A stretch of 26,162 nt of DNA from Pseudomonas sp. (GTDB taxonomy: Bacteria > Pseudomonadota > Gammaproteobacteria > Pseudomonadales > Pseudomonadaceae): positions 1 through 26,162 of the forward strand of contig JAQZAY010000014.1 in assembly GCA_029239415.1 (NCBI GenBank), in the 5' to 3' direction. The notes under the pieces were generated by a model. It saw only the letters and a program-made list of their open reading frames with translations, did no database searches and had not been told where the DNA came from. Positions 15,828-22,800 of this stretch are shown here, piece after piece. Numbering within the stretch: the first letter of the stretch is position 1; each line of letters starts with the position of its first letter. The position numbers and the translations under genes are program-made.

Positions 15828-15901
15828 TGTACACATCATGTACATCGTCGCGAAGTGCGACTACCGTTTCAGCAGCCAGCCCGTCTGGCTACGGAAGCCA
15901 G
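15828..15901 (+). promoter_or_regulatory. Upstream control region of the PprB-like gene with repeated elements
   Basis: Two TGTACA palindromes (15828-15833 and 15839-15844) are spaced one helical turn apart (11 bp). Further on, AGCCAG (15874-15879), CTGGCT (15885-15890) and AGCCAG (15896-15901) allow two mutually exclusive 6-bp hairpins. The latter end 10 bases before the ribosome-binding site AAGGGAGC. No clear -35/-10 pair is seen. Confidence 0.4.
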
Positions 15902-15925
15902 GCTGTTTAAAAAAGGGAGCTGCAC

Positions 15926-16708
15926 GTGAACGGATCCAACAGCGCCGTGAGTATCCTGGTCGTAGACGACCAGCCAGAAGCCGCGCAAGGAGTGTGCGAG
16001 TTTCTTGAGGCCAGCGGTTACGCCTGCGTACCTGCGTATACCCTTGTAGACGCCCTCGAGCGCTTCCAGGGCGACGCTACCATTGGCCTGGTCTTGTGCG
16101 AACTGCGCATGCCCGAGCTCGACGGCATCGACCTGCTCCGGGCGCTCAAGGTGATCGCTGGGTCCCAGCGTCCTTTCCAGGCCATCATGCTGACTGCTCA
16201 CGCCAACAAGCGCGATGTGATTCGCGCGCTACGCGAAGGGTTTGCCGACTACTACGAAAAACCCGTCGCGCTGTCCGAGCTACTTGAGGCGGTGCAGCGC
16301 CAGGAAGCGGCGCTGCAGGAGCGCCAGCGCAATGTCGAGGAGCTCGGCACGCTCAACCAGCGCCTGCAGGAACTGGCCGAGTCCATCGACGGGCTGTATC
16401 ACGACCTTGAGAAAGCTCGCGGCCAAGGGCCTTACCGGCGTGCGACCGACGTCGTGCCCGAGTTGCCGGACGACAAGTTGCCCACCCTGTTCGACAAGCT
16501 CTCGCCACGCCAGCTCGAAGTGGCCAAGCTGGTCAGCCAGGGCAAGACCAACTACCAGATCGCCTGCGAGCTGGGGATCACCGAGAACACCGTCAAGCTC
16601 TATGTATCGCAAGTCTTGCGCCTGACCCACATGCACAACCGCACGCAACTGGCGCTGGCCCTGACGCCGCACAACTCGCCCTTGCACCAGCGCTTCGCAA
16701 CGCACTGA
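15926..16708 (+). CDS. pprB: PprB-like response regulator (receiver plus LuxR-type HTH)
   Basis: The 260-residue protein starts at GTG 15926, 6 bases after AAGGGAGC. The receiver domain (~8-120) keeps the acidic pair Asp14-Asp15, Thr90 and Lys112. The phosphoacceptor position is Glu59 (codon GAA at 16100-16102, in VLCELRMPELDG) instead of Asp. A coiled-coil linker (~120-165) leads to a LuxR/GerE helix-turn-helix (~191-246, LSPRQLEVAKLVSQGKTNYQIACELGITENTVK). Size, linker and the C-terminal THMHNRTQLALAL resemble PprB, which in P. aeruginosa activates the Flp/Tad pilus, CupE fimbriae and the BapA adhesin. The neighbouring prepilin peptidase supports this. No cognate PprA-type kinase gene is in the window. 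Confidence 0.8.
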   Translation: MNGSNSAVSILVVDDQPEAAQGVCEFLEASGYACVPAYTLVDALERFQGDATIGLVLCELRMPELDGIDLLRALKVIAGSQRPFQAIMLTAHANKRDVIRALREGFADYYEKPVALSELLEAVQRQEAALQERQRNVEELGTLNQRLQELAESIDGLYHDLEKARGQGPYRRATDVVPELPDDKLPTLFDKLSPRQLEVAKLVSQGKTNYQIACELGITENTVKLYVSQVLRLTHMHNRTQLALALTPHNSPLHQRFATH

Positions 16709-16712
16709 GACC

Positions 16713-16772
16713 GGGGTTCACACCGATCTCGCATAGGCGCTGCACGTTCAGCTGAATGGATTCGGTGTCCCC
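16713..16772 (+). terminator. Possible structured 3' end of the PprB-like transcript
   Basis: ACACCGA (16720-16726) pairs with TCGGTGT (16762-16768), with GGGG/CCCC (16713-16716 with 16769-16772) extending the stem past a 3-nt bulge. The loop contains the perfect palindrome TTCAGCTGAA (16747-16756). No T-tract follows. Confidence 0.3.
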
Positions 16773-16894
16773 TGCCACCCTCGCACAACCCGATAGCCCT
16801 GCGTCCCGGCAAGGGCTCTGCCCTCGTTTCGTGACACAAGGCCAGATTCCCACCGGATGGAACCGTGCCTCACCTGATGTGGTGCTGGAAATTC

Positions 16895-16976
16895 GTGGGA
16901 GCGGCTTCAGCCGCGAACACCGGCGCAGCCGGTGCCAGGCACCGCACCAACCTCTTCGCGGCTAAAGCCGCTTGTA
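16895..16976. repeat. Inverted pair of REP-type palindromes (BIME-like)
   Basis: The first element (about 16895-16919) contains GCGGCT-tc-AGCCGC followed by GAACA and is preceded by GTGGGA. The second (about 16951-16976) has the same palindrome GCGGCT-aa-AGCCGC preceded by CTCTTC, in the opposite orientation. Both resemble the abundant P. putida REP family (GGGAGCGG...CCGCGAA). Between them GGTGCC-a-GGCACC (16931-16943) forms a further hairpin. Such pairs lie typically between convergent genes, as here. Confidence 0.85.
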
Positions 16977-17049
16977 TGTTTAGACTTGATGGGGTGGGCA
17001 GGACGGAAAGCCGAATCTGACTGCAGGTGAAAGGTTGCTGCTCCTGCGC

Positions 17050-19404
17050 TCAGGGACTGACCTGAAACTCCACCCGCGCCGTTTCGCCGCTTTCATCCAG
17101 CGCGCTCAGCTCGATGCGTCCCACGTGCTCGAAGTGCACCGCCAGGCCCTGCTGCCCGAGCGTCTCGCCCATGGGCTGGCCATTGACGAACCACCACCTG
17201 CGCCCCGCCCCGCCCAAGGCCGAGACATGCAGCTGCAAGGGCTCGCTGCTGGTGGCGGGGCGGCGCAGCTGGTCGCCGCTGCGGATGCCGACGATCGACA
17301 GTGGCGGCGCGGTGGCGGGTACTTGGGGCGGGCAGGTCGGGTCGGAGGCCGGCAGGCGCGCCGCTCGCCGCTCCTGCCTGGGCAGCCACGGCTCCAGGGG
17401 AGCAGGCCAGAGGGCCACCTCGCGCGCCTGGGCGCCGGGGCAGGGTTCGTCGACGCGCAGGCCGTGGGCATTGACCCAGACCTTTTCGCGCAGGCCCAGG
17501 CCCAACGGCTGGTCGGCAGCCTGCAAGGTGGGCGGGGTGGTGCCGTCCAGGGTCCAGGCGAAGCGCTGGCGCCGGCAGTTCGGGTCTTGCCGGCTCAGGA
17601 GCTGGCCCAGCGGCCAGCAGATCGCGGCGACTCCGACACTGTCGGGCACGGCCGATACTGGGGCAGCGAGGCCACGCTGGCGGTCGCGGTTGCCGAGCAG
17701 GTCATGGACCTGCAGCATCAACGGGGCGGCCGAGGCCAGGCCGAACTGGCCAGGCACCGGGGTTCCGTCGGGCCGGCCGATCCAGACGCCGACCAGGTAG
17801 CGCGGGCCCACGCCGATCGACCAGGCATCGCGAAAACCGTAGCTGGTGCCAGTCTTCCAGGCCAGCTGCGGGCGCTGCACCAGCTCGGCGGTGGGGTCGT
17901 GGTCAGGGCGGGCCTGGCCTGCAAGAATACGCCGTATGATCCAGGCCGAGCCAGGCGACAGCAGGCGCCGTTCGACCAGGGGATCCTGGGGTTGCAGGCG
18001 GATCCTGGCGCTGTGACCTTGGCGGGCGAGCGCGGCGTAGCCACCGACCAGGTCTTCGAGGCGACTGCCCGCGCCACCCAGGATCAGCGACAGGTTCGGC
18101 TCGGCCAGCGGTGGCAGTATCAGCGGCACCCCACCACTGCGCATGTGCGCGGCGAACCGCTTGGGACCGTAGGCTTCGAGCAGTTGCACCGCAGGCAGGT
18201 TGAGCGACAAGGCCAGCGCCGAGCTTGCCGAGACCGGGCCGCTGAAGCCCATTGAGAAGTTGCCCGGCCGATAGTCCCCATAGCGTCGCGGCACGTCCTG
18301 CAGCAGCGACTCGGAATGAATCAGGCCGTCGTCCATCGCCATGCCATACAGGAAAGGCTTGAGGGTCGAGCCAGGCGAGCGCAGGGCGCTGACCATGTCG
18401 ACATGCCCGAAGCGGCGCTCATCGCCCAGGTCGACCGAGCCCAGGTAGGCGCGCACGGCCATGGTCTGCGACTCGACCACCAGCACAGCTGCCGAGGTCC
18501 GCTCGGGCAGCCGGGCGCGCCAGCCCAGCAGCAGGTCTTCGAGACGGCGTTGCAGCGAGGCATCGAGGGTGGTGCGGATCAGTGGCGGGCTGTTGGCGTG
18601 GTTCAGTCGCCGCGCGAGCAAGGGGGCCAGCGCGGGCTCCTGGCGGGGCGCCAGCAGCAGCGGCTCCTCGCGCGCCTCGGCGACCTGCCGGGCGGGCCAT
18701 ACCTGATAGTCGGCCAGGCGTTGCAGGACCTTGTCGCGGGCGTGCTGGGCTCGCTGCGGGTGCCGGTCCGGACGCAAGCGGCTGGGAGCCTGGGGCAACA
18801 CCGCGAGCAGCGCGGCCTCGGCGGGGGTCAGATGCAGCGGCGACTTGCCCAGGTACGCCCAGCTGGCTGCCGCGACTCCTTGCAACGTACCGCCGAAGGG
18901 CGCACGGTCGAGATAGATCTCGAGGATCTGGTCCTTGGACAGGTACCACTCCAGCTGCGCGGTGCGCCACAGCTGGCGCAGCTTGCCCGGCAACGTGCGT
19001 GGGTGCGGGTCGAGCAGGCGCGCGACCTGCATCGACAAGGTGCTGCCACCCGACAGCACCCGCCCGCCACGCAGGTTGAGCCAGGCGGCGCGTGTCAGGG
19101 CCAGCGGATTGATCCCGGGGTGGCTGTAGAACCAGCGGTCCTCGTAGGCGAGCAGCGCCTGCAGGTACAGCGGCGAGACCTGCTCGCGTCTGACCGGGTA
19201 GCGCCACACACCATCGGCATCGGCGAACCGCCACAGCGGCGTGCCATCCTCGGCCAGTACCACGCGCGCCAGGTCGTCGGCGGGCATCGGCAGCGGCCAC
19301 AGACGGTCGGCCAGCCACGGCAACGCCAGGACCAGGACGCCGGCCGCAAGCACGGCGCGCAACAGCCTGGCGCGGCGGGTACGGGCCCGGACTAAGCTGA
19401 GCAT
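17050..19404 (-). CDS. pbpC: Penicillin-binding protein 1C (bifunctional glycosyltransferase/transpeptidase-like)
   Basis: The 784-residue protein has a signal-anchor helix (~15-35). The GT51 glycosyltransferase domain carries Glu88 in AYEDRWFYSHPG and GGSTLSMQ (119-126). The penicillin-binding domain carries Ser346-x2-Lys349 (SPGSTLKPF), Ser400-x-Asn402 and Lys517-Thr-Gly. The C-terminal ~90 residues fit the BiPBP_C module specific to PBP1C (ending VEFQVSP). It polymerises peptidoglycan glycan strands at the inner membrane; E. coli PBP1C appears to have little transpeptidase activity. Length is near the E. coli protein (770). It lies downstream of the alpha-2-macroglobulin gene on the same strand, the well-known yfhM-pbpC pairing, but 452 bases away and with an opposite-strand gene between. 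A weak AGGTG precedes the ATG. Confidence 0.95.
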   Translation of the reverse strand: MLSLVRARTRRARLLRAVLAAGVLVLALPWLADRLWPLPMPADDLARVVLAEDGTPLWRFADADGVWRYPVRREQVSPLYLQALLAYEDRWFYSHPGINPLALTRAAWLNLRGGRVLSGGSTLSMQVARLLDPHPRTLPGKLRQLWRTAQLEWYLSKDQILEIYLDRAPFGGTLQGVAAASWAYLGKSPLHLTPAEAALLAVLPQAPSRLRPDRHPQRAQHARDKVLQRLADYQVWPARQVAEAREEPLLLAPRQEPALAPLLARRLNHANSPPLIRTTLDASLQRRLEDLLLGWRARLPERTSAAVLVVESQTMAVRAYLGSVDLGDERRFGHVDMVSALRSPGSTLKPFLYGMAMDDGLIHSESLLQDVPRRYGDYRPGNFSMGFSGPVSASSALALSLNLPAVQLLEAYGPKRFAAHMRSGGVPLILPPLAEPNLSLILGGAGSRLEDLVGGYAALARQGHSARIRLQPQDPLVERRLLSPGSAWIIRRILAGQARPDHDPTAELVQRPQLAWKTGTSYGFRDAWSIGVGPRYLVGVWIGRPDGTPVPGQFGLASAAPLMLQVHDLLGNRDRQRGLAAPVSAVPDSVGVAAICWPLGQLLSRQDPNCRRQRFAWTLDGTTPPTLQAADQPLGLGLREKVWVNAHGLRVDEPCPGAQAREVALWPAPLEPWLPRQERRAARLPASDPTCPPQVPATAPPLSIVGIRSGDQLRRPATSSEPLQLHVSALGGAGRRWWFVNGQPMGETLGQQGLAVHFEHVGRIELSALDESGETARVEFQVSP

Positions 19405-19496
19405 CGATACACCTGGGCCAGGGAACCGACATGGCTGGGTGATGGCCCAAGACTTGGAAACGGCACGTACGCCAACGCGCAGATCAGGAAGCGACT

Positions 19497-19790
19497 ATGC
19501 ATGTAGAAGGTTTTTTCGAATGGCTGGGCCAGGCACTGGGTTCGTTGATCCGTTTCATCGTCGATGCGCTGAGCGGGATATTCAACTGGCTCGCCACTGC
19601 CGGGAGCAATTTCATCGAGGGCCTGGCGCGCACCCTGGGCATGGACACCTCGCTGGTCAGCATCCTGGCCCTGATCGTCGGGCTGCTGTTGCTGTACTCG
19701 GCGGTCCGGGCGTTCATGGGTGCGTCGGTCATCATGGGGATCATCTGGTTGCTGCTGGGGCTGTGGGTATTGAGCTGGGTGGTGCACTAG
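19497..19790 (+). CDS. Small membrane protein of unknown function between the A2M gene and pbpC
   Basis: The 97-residue protein begins with an amphipathic, aromatic-rich region (residues 1-~45). Two likely membrane helices follow, at ~53-72 (LVSILALIVGLLLLYSAVRA) and ~77-95 (SVIMGIIWLLLGLWVLSWVV). AGGAAG at 19485-19490 is well placed before the ATG at 19497. No family recognised. It is transcribed opposite to the two genes flanking it and is followed by a hairpin at 19802-19830. It could be a small regulator of envelope enzymes, but nothing in the sequence proves that. I judge it real on ribosome-binding site, length and membrane pattern. Confidence 0.7.
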   Translation: MHVEGFFEWLGQALGSLIRFIVDALSGIFNWLATAGSNFIEGLARTLGMDTSLVSILALIVGLLLLYSAVRAFMGASVIMGIIWLLLGLWVLSWVVH

Positions 19791-19801
19791 GGTAACGCCA
19801 G

Positions 19802-19830
19802 ACCGCCCGCTCACGTGGTGAGCAGGCGGT
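19802..19830. terminator. Strong hairpin between convergent small membrane gene and A2M gene
   Basis: ACCGCC (19802-19807) pairs with GGCGGT (19825-19830), and GCTCAC (19809-19814) with GTGAGC (19818-19823), across one C/A mismatch and a 3-nt loop. It lies 12 bases after the small gene's stop and 27 bases beyond the A2M stop, so it can serve both directions. No T-tract is seen. Confidence 0.6.
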
Positions 19831-19856
19831 CGTTCGGCGCTATCGGCCGGTACTGC

Positions 19857-22800
19857 TCATCGGCCCGTGATGACCATTTCCCCCTGCCCTTCCCCTACCG
19901 CCTGCAGGTTCGGCCGGTACATCGACTCGACCTGCGGCGGCGGCACGCGGTAGCTGCCGGGGGTCACGGCACGCGCCAGGTACAGCAGGTGCGTGGTGCC
20001 GTAGCTGTCCAGCTTGAGCGCCGCGACGTAGCGATCGTCACGAAACTCCTGGTGCACGATGCTGGCGTTCTGCATCGATTCGCGCCACTGCTGCACCGCG
20101 CTGCTGGCGTTTTCCAGGCTGGCGGCGCTTTGCGCAAGGTTCTGGTTCTCAAGCTCGAGGCCCGCAGGAAGCAGGTCGACCACCAGGGCGTCGGGCACGT
20201 GGGTCTGAGCCTTGAGCGCCAGGTGCACCAGCACCAGGTCGCCGCTGCGCAGGTTGCCCCTGTCCAGCGGTTGGCCGTTCATGCCCAGGTACTCGCGGCG
20301 GATCGACATGCCATTACCACTGGCCGGCGGCGCCTGGCGCGGGTAGCCAGACAGCGTGAGCTGCTGGTACAGGGTATCGCTGCCCAGGTTGCGCACGCTC
20401 ATCGGGGAGGCCAGCGACGGGCCTTCGAGCATGATGCCCGACTCGGCGTTGTTCAGCTCGCGCACCTCGCCGGCGCTCTCCAGGCGTGCCTGCCAGCTGC
20501 CTTCCGGCTTGCCCAGCAGGCCACGACCGGCCAGGAACAGCGCGTTGCGCTCCTGGGTGGACAACCAAGGGTTGGCTGCGAGTTCGTCCGACAGTACGAA
20601 CAGGCGCTGGTCGACCTGGTCACTGCCCAGGTCGTTTTCCTGCAACAGGGACAGGATCAATGCCTGGTCGCGCAGGGCACTGCCATAGTCGGCCATCCAG
20701 CCGTCCTTGCGCCCGGCCGCCAGGCCGGCCTGCAGCGCCTGTTGCGCGCGCGGCTTGTCGCCCATCTTGTCCAGGGCGATGGCCAGTTGCACCAGTGGCA
20801 GCCCCGAGCGCGCATCGCTGCGCCGCTCGAACAGGCTGCGCAGGGCGCCCAGCGGCGCCTGCTGGCTACGCGCGAGCACCAGCGCCGCATAGGCCTGCAC
20901 GGCAAAGCGGGTATGGGCATCGTCCTCGCTGTAGTCGACTTCGATCAGGTTGCGCTCCTGCACATACCGCAGCAGGCGCTCGCTGGCCTTTTTCAGCGCC
21001 TCGCCCGGTACGCCAAAGCCCTGGTCGCGAGCGCGCAGCAGGAAGTCGGTGACATAGGCGGTCAGCCAGTATTGCTCCTCGTCATCCGAACTCCACAGGC
21101 CGAAGCTGCCGTTGTAGCGCTGCATGCCCAGCATATGCTCGATGCCCATCTCGATCTTGCGCTTGCGCACCTCGCTCGGCTCGCCCTTGATGCCCAGGCG
21201 TTTCAGGCTCTCGGCATTGGCGTATAGGGAGGGATAGAGGCCGCTGGCGGTCTGTTCCAGGCAGCCATAGGGGTAGGCTTCGAGCGCGCGGATCTGCTCG
21301 GCCAGGTTCAGCGGCGGGCGGCTCGACAACGCCAGGCTCGCCTGGAGCCCGGCCGGCTCGTAGGCGTCCAGGTCGGCCGGCGGCAGGCTCCAGGGCTGCT
21401 CCTTGAGCGCCACGCGGTAATGCGTGAGCACCGCTGGATAGGCCGGCCGCACGCCCAGGGTCCATTCGCGCTGGAATACCCCAGGCGTCTCGCCCGGCAA
21501 CTGCAGCCCACTCACCTGGACCCGCACCTTGCCCTGGCCAAGGCCGCCCTGGGCCTGCACCGGGATCCTCAGGGTGGAGCGCTGGCCCTCGGCCAGGCTG
21601 ACGCTCTGCTGACTCGCGGCAAGCAGGCTGAGCTGGCCTTCGCTGGTCACCTGCACGTCCAGTCGTTGGGCCTTGCCGGAAAGGTTGGAAAGGTCCAGCG
21701 CAAGCTCGGTACGGTCGCCCCCGGCCAGAAAGCGCGGCGCCGACAGCTCGGCGATCAGCGGCGCCGCCACCACCGTCTTGCCTTCGGCCATGCCGAAACG
21801 ATCATCGCTCCAGGCCTGGGCCATCAGGCGCAACTCGCCATTGAAATCGGGAATCTCGACTGTCGCCTGGCCCTCACCCTGGGCATCGAGGGTCACCGGC
21901 ACGCTTTGCCGGGCGACGATGGTCACCGAGGTGTCGGGCCGCTTGCCGCCCTTGGCCATGGCCGCGTCGCCACCGAAGGCCAGGCTGGCCAGGCGGCCCT
22001 GGCCGGCCTCGATCAGCTGGCCGTAGATATCCAGCTGGTCGGCGCCGTAGGCCTTGCGCCCGAACAGGCTGGCGAAGGGATCCGGGGTCTTGTAGTCAGT
22101 GATGTTGAGGATGCCCACGTCGACCGCCGCCAGCAGCACATGCACCTGGCCGGGCACGCTGCCGTCGGCATTGGTGGCCTTGAGCCTGACAGTCAGTGGC
22201 TGTTTCGGACGCATCCTCTCGGGCGCCTGCAGGGCCAGGGCCAGCTTGCGCTCGGCTCGTTGCAGGGGCAGGTGCAGCACGCCGACGGCACGCTTGGGCG
22301 TGGCATTGACCTTGCGCTCGCCCGGGCGGATGACCAGGGCGCTGATGTACAGGTCGTGGCGGGCCCACTGCTTGTCCAGCTGCACGTCGAAGGTCTTGCC
22401 CTCGGCGGGCACGGTGATTTCCTGCCACCACAGCGGCCCGTCGCTGGACTCGACCATCAGGTAGCCGCTGCCCGCCGCGGGCGGTGTCACCGTCACCTTG
22501 GCGGTAGCGCCATCGGCGTAGGCGGGCTTGTCCAGCGCCAGCTTGACCTGGTCGGGCCGCACCGCGCCACCCTCGGCGTTGTCCTGGGCCCGATAACCCG
22601 CCCAGAAGCGCTCGCTGCTGACCAGCCCGGTCTGCGGGTCTTCGACCTCGACGCGGTACGGCCCCCACTCGACCTGGAAGCTCAGCCTGGCGCTGGAGCC
22701 GGCCTTGACGCTGACGGTCTCCTCGCTCTGGGTCAGGAATTTCTCGTTGAAGCTGTAGCTCCAGCCATCGCTCTGGGAGTAGTTCCAGTAGTAGTCGCGG

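Larger units (their letters stand above)
16709..17049. other. Noncoding region between the PprB-like gene and pbpC
   Basis: These 341 bases contain no supportable gene. They hold a possible terminator-like structure at 16713-16772 and an inverted pair of REP-type palindromes at 16895-16976. Both flanking genes end here (convergent), so it is an intergenic tail region. Confidence 0.7.

Noticed and set aside
16756..16965. 69-codon open frame between the PprB-like gene and pbpC
   Set aside because: It has no ribosome-binding site and runs into the REP element, so it is not a credible gene.
17035..19395. Plus-strand open frames (406 and 359 codons) opposite pbpC
   Set aside because: Both are shadows of pbpC, whose minus-strand frame carries all catalytic motifs.
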